From: BOG-931 sp963761525
Lineage (GTDB): Bacteria; Pseudomonadota; Alphaproteobacteria; Rhizobiales; Xanthobacteraceae
Assembly: GCA_963761525.1 (NCBI GenBank)
Contig: CAVXHG010000004.1
Location: 434,001 to 498,000 of the forward strand
Length of the DNA stretch: 64,000 nucleotides
Reading direction: 5' to 3'
Part shown: one piece after another, positions 17,399 through 26,343 of the stretch
Position numbering within the stretch: the stretch's first letter is position 1
How the letters are laid out: each line of letters begins with the position of its first letter
Notes under the pieces: generated by a model
Told to the model about the DNA's origin: nothing
Database searches by the model: none
Seen by the model: only the letters and a program-made list of their open reading frames with translations
Made by a program: the position numbers and the translations under genes

Positions 17399-18382
17399 TT
17401 ATTCCGGTTCGATATTGGCGGCCTTGATCAGCGTGGTCCACTTCACCAGTTCGTCCTTGACGTAACTCGTGAAACCAGCCGGGCCGATCCAGTAAACTTC
17501 GACGCCGACATCCCTGAAGCGCTGGCGCACGTCCTCGTTCGCCAGCGCTTTTTCAATCGGCGCCGCGAGCTTGTCGACGACTTCCTTCGGCATGCCGGCC
17601 GGGCCGAACATGCCGGTCCACGCCAAAAGATCGAAGCCCGGCATCACCGTTGCATCGAGAGTCGGAATATCCGGAAGCGCCGGATCGCGGTCTTTGGTCA
17701 GCACCGCCAGCGGACGAAACTTGCCGGATTTCGCCATCGCGAGACCGGTGCTGAAATCCGGCACACCCATCTGGATGTGACCAGCCATCAGGTCCGTCAC
17801 CGCAGCCGGATTGCTGCGATAGGCAACCGGCACGATGTCGATATTGAGTTGCCGCTTCATGGTCTCGACGGTGATGCGGCCGGTGCTGTTGCCATAACCG
17901 GCGGTGACTTTACCGGGGTTCGCCTTGGCGTAGGCCACAAGCTCCGCCATCGACTTCACCGGCAAGTCATTGGTGACGGCGATGAACGAAGGGAAGCTGC
18001 CGATCCGCGCGATCGGCGTGAAATCCTTGATCGGATCGTACGGCACGCGCTTGAACAGCCCAGGCGCCGCCGAGTGCGTGCTGTTCGAGGTCAGCAGCAG
18101 CGTGTAACCGTCGGGTTGGGCATGGGCGACCGCCTCGGCGGCGAGCATACCGCCGGCGCCATCGCGATTTTCAACGACAAACGATTGGCCGAGCGCTTCC
18201 TGCAGATACTTGCCGACAAGGCGCGCCGCCGTGTCGGTAGCGCTGCCGGCGGCAAACGGCGTCAGAATCGTGACCGGCCGAGACGGATAATCCTCGGCAG
18301 CGGCAGGAGCGGAAGCAAGAGCCGCGAAACCGGCCGCCAGCACGGCAACAGCCAAACCAAATATCTTTACCCGTTCCAGCAC
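17399..18382 (-). CDS. TctC/Bug-family periplasmic solute-binding protein
   Basis: 327 residues from a GTG at 18382, placed 7 bases after a ggagg ribosome site; the next upstream frame extension lacks one. Signal peptide IFGLAVAVLAAGFAALASAP then AAAEDYPSRPVTILTPFAAG, the canonical Bug N-terminus. Two alpha/beta lobes with GGMLAAEAVAHAQPDGYTLL and YDPIKDFTPIARIGSFPSFI follow. These proteins bind carboxylates or other small acids. Unlike its paralogue at 10999 it is intact. Convergent with the HbpS-like gene. Confidence 0.92.
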   Translation of the reverse strand: MLERVKIFGLAVAVLAAGFAALASAPAAAEDYPSRPVTILTPFAAGSATDTAARLVGKYLQEALGQSFVVENRDGAGGMLAAEAVAHAQPDGYTLLLTSNSTHSAAPGLFKRVPYDPIKDFTPIARIGSFPSFIAVTNDLPVKSMAELVAYAKANPGKVTAGYGNSTGRITVETMKRQLNIDIVPVAYRSNPAAVTDLMAGHIQMGVPDFSTGLAMAKSGKFRPLAVLTKDRDPALPDIPTLDATVMPGFDLLAWTGMFGPAGMPKEVVDKLAAPIEKALANEDVRQRFRDVGVEVYWIGPAGFTSYVKDELVKWTTLIKAANIEPE

Positions 18383-18517
18383 TTCATTCCTCCGCTGCCG
18401 TTCACGTTTCTGTGGCGGCCATAAAGAAGCGCAGGCCGCCACGCGTCAAGAACCGTGGCAGCGGTGCAGCGTGTTTGAGCTGTGCAGATTCCGAATGCCG
18501 GACTTGGTGCAGCCGGC

Positions 18518-19273
18518 TCAATTCGGCTTCTGATACTTCAGCACAAAGGCATCGACCGGCGACGGCGGCCGCATGCTGGAGAAGTCGCGGGTGTCGCCGG
18601 GCACGCGCCAGAAATCACCGGCGGCGACGAATTTAAAGCCGGCGGCTTCGAGCTCCTTGCGCACGATCGCTTCGTCGATGCGATGCTGCGACTTGCCGGT
18701 GGAGATATCGGCGCCGGCCTTGGCGGAATGATCGGCCAGCACCAGAAAGCCGCCGGGCTTCAGCGCGGCAAACATCTTCTTGTCCATCGCGGCGCGATCG
18801 ACATTCATGTAGGTGGTGTCGTGGTAGTAAAACAGAAACGTGATCAGATCGAGGTTGCTCATATCCGGCCCGATCGGATCGTCGAACGGCCGCAAGTCCG
18901 CCGCGGCATCTTTCATCGCCGGCGTCTTCATCCGCGCCTGCAGTGCGTCGATCGCTCGCGCAGGACCGTCTGGCGGATACTGGCCCCAGACCATCCCGTT
19001 CGGCGCTACCGCCCGCGCCATCAGCTCGGTCGAGTAGCCACCGCCGGCGCCCATATCCAGCACCCTCATGCCGGGGTGCACGCCGGTGAATTTCAGCAGC
19101 GGCAGCGGGTCGCGGCGCTTGTCGGCCTCGCGATCGGCATCGCTGCGATCAGGTGCGGCAAGGAGCGCCGCATAGTCGGGCGTACTTTGCGCCCACGCGG
19201 TAGCGGCTCCCATAAAAGCAGCGGCGGCAAGCGCCGCAACAACGAGCGGTGTGGCGATCTTGTTTGCAAACAT
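18518..19273 (-). CDS. Periplasmic class I SAM-dependent methyltransferase-like protein
   Basis: 251 residues starting at the ATG at 19273, preceded by gggaga. A signal peptide (NKIATPLVVAALAAAAFMGA...AWAQ) is followed by a Rossmann methyltransferase domain: HPGMRVLDMGAGGGYSTELM is motif I, and FAALKPGGFLVLADHSAKAG the motif after strand 4-5. The family (secreted 'methyltransferase' of alphaproteobacteria) has unknown substrate, and SAM supply in the periplasm is unclear. Same direction as the binding-protein gene downstream. Confidence 0.85.
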   Translation of the reverse strand: MFANKIATPLVVAALAAAAFMGAATAWAQSTPDYAALLAAPDRSDADREADKRRDPLPLLKFTGVHPGMRVLDMGAGGGYSTELMARAVAPNGMVWGQYPPDGPARAIDALQARMKTPAMKDAAADLRPFDDPIGPDMSNLDLITFLFYYHDTTYMNVDRAAMDKKMFAALKPGGFLVLADHSAKAGADISTGKSQHRIDEAIVRKELEAAGFKFVAAGDFWRVPGDTRDFSSMRPPSPVDAFVLKYQKPN

Positions 19274-19456
19274 CGATTTCTCCCGGCAGGGCACTTTGGA
19301 CAGACAGGATGAACGAGTAACGACAGGTACACCAGAGCGCGGACGGTTATTCCGCTCGCAGGAAGCGCCATTGTCGGCAGCGCCATTCGCCTCCCCTTCC
19401 CATAACCCTCGATTTCATATGAATTCGGCGGCGACGAGCCGATAGAGGAGCTGACC

Positions 19457-20321
19457 TTGGCAAATTTTCGTGAACTGATCGCAGGCAATGAATTGATCGT
19501 GGCGCCGGTGGCGCTCAATCCGATCATGGCGCGGCTCGCCGAAGCCGCAGGCTTCAAGACGCTCTATCTCAGTGGCGGCTCGCTCGGCTGGTACAAGGGC
19601 GCGCACCGAAGCCAACATCACTATGACCGAATTGGCCCAAATCGCCGTCGACATGCGCGCGGTGAGCAAGCTGCCGATCGTCCTTGATGCCGGCGGCGGC
19701 TTCGGCGATCCGGTTCACATGCATCGCACCATCGCCCTGACCGAGGCCGCGGGCTTTGCCGCCATCGAGATCGAGGACCAATTGCTACCGCGCCGCTTTG
19801 AACACCACGCCGGTATCGATCATCTGGTGCCGATGGAATTTATGCGCAAGCGACTTAGCGAAGCGTTGGCCGCACGCAGCGATCCCAATCTCGTCATCAT
19901 CGCCCGCACCAACGCGCGGCGTGTCGGCGGCCTCGACGATGCGTTGCGGCGGGGCGAGGCCTTTCACAAAGCCGGCGCCGACATGCTGTTCGTCTATTCG
20001 CGAACGCCCGAGGAAATGCGCATCATCGGCGAGCGGCTGCCGGCACCGCTGATGACGTTCGCGCCGCCCGACGGCTTTGCCGAATTTCCGATGTCGCCCT
20101 CTGAACTCGCCAAGCTCGGCTTTCGTCTCGCTGCTTCGTCCGGCACCGCGTTTGCCGCCATGCACAAGGCGGTGAAGCAATCATACGAATGCCTGGCGCA
20201 AGGAAAGCTCGATCCCTTCCTTGGCCGCGGTGGCGCCGAGAAGGAGATGAAAGCGGCACAGGCGACCTGCGATTTCCCGCGCTATCTCGAGATCGAACGG
20301 CGCACCATGAAGGGTGCGTAA
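19457..20321 (+). CDS. Isocitrate lyase/PEP mutase superfamily enzyme, frameshifted near 19605
   Basis: About 288 residues. Begins at TTG 19457 behind gaggag: ANFRELIAGNELIVAPVALN, then KTLYLSGGSLGWYKG; after the frame change TEANITMTELAQIAVDMRAV, then IVLDAGGGFGDPVHMHRTIA, AAIEIEDQLLPRRFEHHAGI and ARTNARRVGGLDDALRR. The metal-binding DAGGGFG and EDQ elements are in place. The family includes oxaloacetate decarboxylases, methylisocitrate lyases and carboxyPEP mutases; the KKCGH lyase motif is replaced by PRRFEHH here, so it is not a true isocitrate lyase. Length 3n+1 fits one extra base. Confidence 0.8.
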
Positions 20322-20706
20322 GGTGTGGATAGGCCTGTGGAGTAGCTCTGAATGAGCATGGGATCATGTGAGGACAAAGGGTAGTGTCTTAATCTGAATG
20401 TGGCGAGGATAACTTTCGTACTCACGGGCAATCCCCTGACGCTATTCAACAATCCGGTTCTGTTCCTCGTTGTCGATTGCTGTTAGTAATTCTGTGAATT
20501 TCATCGGCGTTTGAACGAGGCCAGCAGCCATCGCGGGAGTTATCCTGCTTTGCAGGGGAGTTTCCCTCTAATTCTCCAGTAGCGATCCTGCCCATCATAA
20601 CGGCAGCGCCGATCACGTCAGCGGGTCGTTTCTCGCCTTTGGGGCCTCTGGGCCTTCGGGTAACTTAATGCTTCATCGGTAAGCTTCTCGAGACGGAGAC
20701 AATCAT
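20322..20706. other. Intergenic stretch, nothing recognised
   Basis: About 385 bases of lower GC. No open frame, tRNA, palindromic element or known small RNA seen. A gagacggaga stretch right before the next ATG can serve as its ribosome site. Confidence 0.5.
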
Positions 20707-21015
20707 ATGCCCAAAAAAGTAGTCGCTAAGGAAATCCCCCCGGAGATCAAGGGTGACATAATTACCGTTACATCGATCGCAGCAATACCGGCAGAGACGA
20801 TCCAGCAGTGGCATCTTCAGTCCGCCGATACCGTAAGCGTCAAGTTCGTACTTGAACTGGACGTAAAAAAACTCGCGAAATTTATTGAGAAACAAGGTGC
20901 TCCCCCAAAAGGCGAATCATTGTCCGATTGGGCGAGCAAACTCGCTAAGGCTCTCGGCAAACAGGGATTGAAAGAATCCATAACGAAAGGCGTCGATATA
21001 CAGCTCAGCCAGTAA
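20707..21015 (+). CDS. Small cytoplasmic protein of unknown function
   Basis: 102 residues, lysine-rich, no signal peptide or membrane helix. Starts MPKKVVAKEIPPEIKGDIIT; then TVSVKFVLELDVKKLAKFIE, and ends KESITKGVDIQLSQ. Ribosome site gagacgga precedes the ATG. Composition is clearly less GC-rich than the neighbours. I do not recognise the family. It stands alone between two interval regions, upstream of prmA. Confidence 0.55.
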   Translation: MPKKVVAKEIPPEIKGDIITVTSIAAIPAETIQQWHLQSADTVSVKFVLELDVKKLAKFIEKQGAPPKGESLSDWASKLAKALGKQGLKESITKGVDIQLSQ

Positions 21016-21135
21016 TAGCTGGGCCACAATCAAACTGAGACATTACCGGACAACGCGGGTACGAGCATGCTCGATCATCCGCCGCGCGCTCACCTGTGAG
21101 CTTCGTGCATAACGACCCAAGAGTCCGATAACTCA

Positions 21136-21717
21136 ATGACATCAGGTGTTCCTACGCTCTCGGTCGCAGTGTTCGAAGCCGGTGAACAACCGGCGCGCCG
21201 GGCGGCCGATCTGATCGCCGAAAGTTTTGCGGAAGAACAAATTGCGGTCAGCGTGGCGGAGATCAAACCAGGCGCGTGGCGCGTCACCGTTTACTTTGAA
21301 ATTGCGCCCGACGAGGCGGCGTTGCGCACATTGGTGAAAGAGGCCGCCGGAAGTGAGCAAGCACAGGCGCTTCGCTTCGAGCAGCTGGCGCAAAAGAACT
21401 GGGTCGCCGAAAGCCTTGCCGGATTGCAGCCGGTCGGCGCCGGCCGCTTCATCGTTCACGGCGCGCACGACCGCGCCAAGATCCCCGGCAATCGCACCAG
21501 CATCGAAATCGAGGCCGCGGTCGCGTTCGGCACCGGCCATCATGGCACGACACGCGGCTGCCTGCTCGCGCTGGATACTATCTGCAAGACAAATGTCCGA
21601 AGAAAAGTTCACCGTCACCCTGAGGTGCGAGCCATAAGCGAGCCTCGACACGCGGCGAGTCGGCACGGCCGGGCCCGCATCCTTCGAGGCGCGCTAACGG
21701 CGCGCACCTCAGGATGA
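21136..21717 (+). CDS. prmA: Ribosomal protein L11 methyltransferase, N-terminal half, cut by a palindromic repeat
   Basis: 193 residues. Residues 1 to about 153 are the PrmA N-terminal L11-recognition domain and the start of the catalytic domain: LSVAVFEAGEQPARRAADLI, QKNWVAESLAGLQPVGAGRF, then FGTGHHGTTRGCLLALD. After that the frame enters a 105-base palindromic repeat and encodes about 36 foreign residues (HRHPEVRAISEPRHAASRHG...) to a TGA inside the repeat's right arm. That TGA overlaps the ATG of the C-terminal half (ATGA), so ribosomes could reinitiate. Normal PrmA is one chain of about 290-300 residues that trimethylates L11. Confidence 0.85.
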   Translation: MTSGVPTLSVAVFEAGEQPARRAADLIAESFAEEQIAVSVAEIKPGAWRVTVYFEIAPDEAALRTLVKEAAGSEQAQALRFEQLAQKNWVAESLAGLQPVGAGRFIVHGAHDRAKIPGNRTSIEIEAAVAFGTGHHGTTRGCLLALDTICKTNVRRKVHRHPEVRAISEPRHAASRHGRARILRGALTARTSG

Positions 21718-21718
21718 C
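21614..21718. repeat. Palindromic element gtcatcctgaggtgcg inserted in prmA
   Basis: 105 bases bounded by 16-base inverted repeats, gtcaccctgaggtgcg at 21614-21629 and cgcacctcaggatgac at 21703-21718 (one mismatch). A shorter relative lies at 24083-24128. The insertion falls in the PrmA linker just before the SAM-binding RVLDLGTGTG. The repeat supplies both a stop codon and a new ATG. Confidence 0.88.
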
Positions 21719-22139
21719 GGGAATGAGAGTTCTCGATCTCGGCACTGGCACCGGCGTGCTGGCGATCGCGGCCGCTCGAAGTTTGCACGCGCATGTGATC
21801 GCGACCGACATCGATGGTCCTTCAGTACGCGCCGCACGCGAGAATATACGTCTCAACCGCGTCAGCTCTTACGTCGAAGCGATCAAAGCCGACGGCATTG
21901 CCGCGCTGCACCGGCGCGGGCCGTTCGATCTGATCTTCGCCAATATCCTGCTGCGGCCGCTGCAGCGCTTCGCGACTCCGCTGACAAAACTTATCGCTCC
22001 GGGTGGCTGCATCATTCTCTCGGGGATATTGCGGTCACAGGCCAATGCCACGATTGCGGCCTATCACGGCCTCGTGCTGGAGCGCCGGACCGACATCGAA
22101 GACTGGACCACGCTGGTCATGCGAAAACGCCGGCGTTAA
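21714..22139 (+). CDS. prmA: Ribosomal protein L11 methyltransferase, C-terminal catalytic half
   Basis: 141 residues. ATG 21714 overlaps the stop of the N-terminal half by 4 bases. MTGMRVLDLGTGTGVLAIAA is SAM-binding motif I; ATDIDGPSVRAARENI carries the acidic residue that binds the SAM ribose; FDLIFANILLRPLQRFATPL contains the NILA-like motif IV (here NILL), and LIAPGGCIILSGIL motif post-IV. The half is intact from motif I to the end. Whether it folds and pairs with the N-terminal half is unknown. PrmA is dispensable in E. coli, so loss is tolerable. Confidence 0.82.
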   Translation: MTGMRVLDLGTGTGVLAIAAARSLHAHVIATDIDGPSVRAARENIRLNRVSSYVEAIKADGIAALHRRGPFDLIFANILLRPLQRFATPLTKLIAPGGCIILSGILRSQANATIAAYHGLVLERRTDIEDWTTLVMRKRRR

Positions 22140-22184
22140 AAGCTTCGCGTTGTGCGCGGCGCCTCGGCCACTTAGATTGCAACC

Positions 22185-24029
22185 ATGTTTGAAGCACACT
22201 TTCAGTCATTCGATGATCGCAGCGAGCGCGCCGAGGGTGCGCCGCGCGTCGCCGCGTTGCGGGCCGAACTCGCCAAGCGCCGGCTCGATGGATTCATCGT
22301 GCCGCGCGCCGACCGCTTCCAGAATGAATACGTGCCGCCGAGCGACGAACGGCTGGCGTGGCTCACGGGCTTCACCGGTTCTGCCGGCGCCGCCATCGTG
22401 CTCGCCGACCGCGCCGTGGTTTTTGTCGACGGCCGCTATCAGGTCCAGGTTCGCGAGGAGGTGGACAGCGGCGTGTTCGCCATCGAGCATCTGGTCGAGC
22501 GGCCGCCGACCCTGTGGATCGAGAGCAACCTGAAGGCCGGCGCCAAGCTCGGCTATTCGCCATGGCTGCATACGGTCGACGGCGCCGAACGGCTCGCCAA
22601 GGCTTGCGCCGCCGCCGAAGCGGCGCTGGTGCCGGTCGAGGACAATCCGATTGACGTAATCTGGACCGACCGCCCGCAGCCGCCGCTCGGCGCGGTCGTT
22701 AGCCACGATCTGCGTTTCGCCGGCGAAAGCACGACCGACAAGCTCATGCGGCTGCGCGCCGAGATGCGAAAGGTTTCCGCCGACACGCTGGTGGTGTCCG
22801 ACCCGCAAGCGGTGTCATGGCTGTTTAATATTCGCGGCAGCGACGTGCCGCACACGCCGGTGGTGCTGGCTTTCGCCACAATCCCGAAAGAAGGCCGGCC
22901 CGCGCTCTACGTCGACCTGCGCAAACTCAGCAACGAGATGCGCAGCAATCTGGAAGAGGTCGCCGAGGTGCGGCCGAACGCCCGTTTCGAGCGCGATCTC
23001 GCCGAGTTCGGCAAAGATCGCAAGACGGTGCAGCTCGATCCGTCCGGCTGCGCCGAGGAGATTGCGCGTCTCGCGGTCGAGAACGGCGGCTCGATCGCGC
23101 GCGGCAGCGATCCGATCGCACCGATGAAAGCCGTGAAGAACGCCACCGAAATCGCAGGCGCCCGCGCCGCGCAGCAGCGCGACGGCGTGGCGATGACGCG
23201 TTTCCTGGCCTGGTTCGATCGCGAAGCGCCACGCGGCGGCCTGACCGAGATCGACGCGGTTGAGGCGCTGGAAAGCTTCCGCCGCGACACCGGGCAGCTC
23301 AAGGACGTCTCGTTTCCGAGCATTTCCGGCGCCGGACCAAACGGCGCTATCGTGCATTATCGGGTGACGCGCCGGAGCAACCGCCGGATCGCGCCGGGCG
23401 AATTGTTTCTGATCGACTCCGGCGGCCAGTACGAGGACGGCACCACCGACATCACCCGCACTGTCGCCGTCGGCAGGCCGACGCCGGACATGCGGAAGAA
23501 TTTCACGCTGGTGCTGAAAGGTCATATTGCTATTGCGCGCGCGGTGTTCCCCGACGGCACCAACGGCGCGCAGCTCGATACGCTGGCGCGGCAATATCTT
23601 TGGCAGGCCGGCCTCGATTTCGATCACGGCACCGGCCACGGCGTCGGAAGTTATCTGTCCGTGCACGAAGGCCCGGCGCGGATCTCCAAGCTCGGCGCCT
23701 ATCCGCTGAAACGCGGCATGATCCTGTCCAACGAGCCCGGCTATTACCGCACCGGCGCCTATGGCATCCGCATCGAAAACCTGGTGCTGGTGACCGAAGC
23801 GCCGCCGGTCGCTGATGCCGAGAAGCCGCTCAACGCGTTCGAGACACTGACCGTGGCGCCGATCGACACACGACTGATCGACCAAACCCTACTCACCGAC
23901 GACGAGGCGTCGTGGGTCAATTCCTACCATTCGCACGTACGGGACCTGGTGGCTCCGGCGCTCGATCTTGAAACCCGTGCCTGGCTGTTCGGCGCCACCG
24001 CGCTGTTGCCGATCAGGATTAAGAAGTAG
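22185..24029 (+). CDS. pepP: Xaa-Pro aminopeptidase, M24 (aminopeptidase P) family
   Basis: 614 residues, the long eukaryotic-like APP form with two N-terminal creatinase-type domains (1-300) and the pita-bread catalytic domain (about 310-550). It removes N-terminal residues before proline. Metal and catalytic residues are visible: HYRVTRRSNR, FLIDSGGQYEDGTTDITRTV (two Asp), DHGTGHGVGSYLSVHEGPAR (His), ILSNEPGYYRTGAYGIRIEN (two Glu). ATG at 22185 gives a usual N-terminus. The gene begins 45 bases after the prmA end. Symbol by family only. Confidence 0.93.
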   Translation: MFEAHFQSFDDRSERAEGAPRVAALRAELAKRRLDGFIVPRADRFQNEYVPPSDERLAWLTGFTGSAGAAIVLADRAVVFVDGRYQVQVREEVDSGVFAIEHLVERPPTLWIESNLKAGAKLGYSPWLHTVDGAERLAKACAAAEAALVPVEDNPIDVIWTDRPQPPLGAVVSHDLRFAGESTTDKLMRLRAEMRKVSADTLVVSDPQAVSWLFNIRGSDVPHTPVVLAFATIPKEGRPALYVDLRKLSNEMRSNLEEVAEVRPNARFERDLAEFGKDRKTVQLDPSGCAEEIARLAVENGGSIARGSDPIAPMKAVKNATEIAGARAAQQRDGVAMTRFLAWFDREAPRGGLTEIDAVEALESFRRDTGQLKDVSFPSISGAGPNGAIVHYRVTRRSNRRIAPGELFLIDSGGQYEDGTTDITRTVAVGRPTPDMRKNFTLVLKGHIAIARAVFPDGTNGAQLDTLARQYLWQAGLDFDHGTGHGVGSYLSVHEGPARISKLGAYPLKRGMILSNEPGYYRTGAYGIRIENLVLVTEAPPVADAEKPLNAFETLTVAPIDTRLIDQTLLTDDEASWVNSYHSHVRDLVAPALDLETRAWLFGATALLPIRIKK

Positions 24030-24082
24030 CGGCCGCGAAGCTAGTGCAAAGTTGCCCGGTACTGAGCCCGCTCCTGCAAACC

Positions 24083-24128
24083 GTCATCCTGAGGTGCGAG
24101 CCCCTAAGGCGAGCCTCGAAGGATGACG
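24083..24128. repeat. Palindromic element gtcatcctgaggtgcg, short copy
   Basis: Sequence gtcatcctgaggtgcgagcc, a short spacer, then gcctcgaaggatgacgg: the outer arms pair (gtcatcc/ggatgac). It lies between the convergent pepP and ligA stops and may serve as terminator. It is the same family as the element that splits prmA, without the middle section. Confidence 0.8.
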
Positions 24129-24137
24129 GAATTGGCG

Positions 24138-26247
24138 CTAGCGGATCAATTTCAACCACTCGTCTTCGGTCAGGACCTTTACGCCGAGCTTTTGCGCTTC
24201 AGTCAGTTTTGAGCCGGCGCCCGGTCCAGCCACAACATAATCGGTCTTCTTCGACACCGAACCCGACACCTTGGCGCCTAATCGTTCTGCGGACGCCTTC
24301 GCTTCGTCGCGGGTCATTTTTTCCAGCGAGCCGGTAAACACCACAGTCTTGCCGGCGACGACGGAGTCGGTCCGTGGCTTTTCGGCCTCGCGGATTTCGA
24401 CCTGCGCCGCAAGCCGCTCGACGCGGCGGCGGTTGTGCGCCTCGGCAAAATATTCGCCGAGACTCTCAATCACCGTGTCGCCGATCTGATCGAGCGCATC
24501 CATTTCTTCCTTGGCTTCGGCATCGTCCTTGGCAAGCTTCAGGCAAGCCTCGTGAAACGCGGCCCAGGTGCCGTAGCCACGCCCCAACGCTACCGCCGTA
24601 GTCTCGCCGACGTGACGGATGCCGAGGGAATAAATGAACCGCTCGAGCGAAATCTCGCGGCGCGCGCGGATCGCACTGAACAGGTTACGCACCGACGTTT
24701 CGCCGAAACCCTCCACCTCCTCAAGGCGGATTTTCTTGTTGCGCTCTTCCAGCGTGAAGACGTCGGCGGGCTCCTTGACCCATTCATTTTCGTAGAACAG
24801 GTCGATCTGTTTGTCGCCGAGGCCGTCAATGTCGAAAGCGCGGCGCGAGACAAAATGCTTGAGATGTTCGGTGGCCTGAAACGGGCAAGCAAACTCGCCG
24901 GTGCAGTGGACGCGCACGCCCTCCGCGCCGCCGGCAATAATCTCGCGCACGACATCGGTATGAAGAGGACAGGGACATTTTGTTGGAAACTTGTATGGCT
25001 CGCTGGCACGCGGGCGTTTTTCAAGAACCACACCAAGCACCTGCGGAATGACATCACCGGCGCGCTGAATTGTGACAGTGTCGCCTTTGCGGACGTCGAG
25101 ACGCGCAATCTCTTCCGGATTATGCAGCGTGGCATTCTGCACCACGACACCACCGACCGTCACCGGCTCGAGCTTCGCGACCGGCGTCAATACGCCGGTG
25201 CGGCCGACCTGGATCTCGATATCCCTGATGATCGTCGTCGCCTTCTCCGCGGCAAACTTATGTGCAATCGCCCAACGCGGTGCCCGCCCAACGAACCCGA
25301 GGCGCTCTTGCCAGTCGAGTCGATCGATCTTGTAGACGACACCGTCGATGTCGTAGTCGAGGGTGGCGCGCTCCTCGCCGATCTTGCGATGAAATTCGGT
25401 CAGCGCCTCGACCGTCTTGCACATTCTGCTCAACGGATTGGTCTTGAAGCCGCACGAACTCGAGCCATTTGATCATGCCGGACTGCGTCTTGGCCGGCAT
25501 ATCGCTCATCTCGCCCCACGCGTAGGCGAAGAAATGCAGCGGCCGCGACGCCGTGATCGAGGCATCCTTCTGGCGCAATGAGCCCGCCGCGGTGTTGCGC
25601 GGATTGACGTAGAGTTCCTTGCCGGCCTCCGCCTGCTTGCGGTTGAGGTCGAGGAACGCCGCCTTGGTCATGTAGACCTCGCCGCGTACCTCACAGACTT
25701 TCGGCACGCCCCTGCCCTTGAGCCGCTGCGGAATGTCGACGATCGTCTTCACATTCGCGGTGACATCCTCGCCCACTTCACCGTCGCCGCGCGTCGCGCC
25801 GGTGACCAGCACGCCATCTTCGTAGCGCAGCGACATCGACAGTCCGTCGATCTTGGGCTCGGCGGAAAACGCAATTTCCTCATCGTCCGCAAGACGCAGG
25901 AAGCGGCGGATACGCCCAACAAAGTCGACAACATCTTCGTCAGAGAAAGCATTGTCGAGCGACAGCATCGGCACCGCATGGCGGACTTTGGCAAAGCGTG
26001 CCGACGGCGCCGCGCCGACCTTTTGAGTCAGGCTTTCCAGCGTGCACAAATCCGGGAACCGCGCCTCGAGCGCGTTGTATCGCTTGCGCAGCACGTCGTA
26101 TTCGGCGTCGGAAACGCTCGGTGCATCGTCCTGATAATAGCGGCGGTCATGCCCGGCAATCTCCGTCGCAAGCCGCGCGTGCTCGGCCTTTGCCTGCTTC
26201 TCGGTCAGGTCTTCAATCGAAACTTTCGCGATATCTTTCTTGGCCAT
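24138..26247 (-). CDS. ligA: NAD-dependent DNA ligase LigA, frameshift near 25455
   Basis: Seals nicks in replication and repair. Read in two frames: 26247 to about 25455 gives domain Ia and most of the adenylation domain (DDAPSVSDAEYDVLRKRYNA; AEPKIDGLSMSLRYEDG with the adenylated Lys), then CGFKTNPLSRMCKTVEALTE continues with DYDIDGVVYKIDRLDWQERL, the OB fold, the CPCPLHTDVV...CTGEFACPF zinc-finger cysteines, helix-hairpin-helix repeats and a complete BRCT domain to 24138. The span is 2110 bases (3n+1), so one inserted base restores a normal-sized protein of about 702 residues. LigA is normally essential, so an indel error is likelier than loss. Confidence 0.92.
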
Positions 26248-26343
26248 CGCGCCGAACTTTGCCCCGCCCTCCCCGCCGTTGTCTAGCCGTGGAATTGCGC
26301 GTAACGTGACTGAAAATTCGCGCTGACAAAAAGGCGAAATGTT

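Noticed and set aside
22815..23885. 356-residue antisense frame over pepP
   Set aside because: Shadow of the M24 aminopeptidase, no family character.
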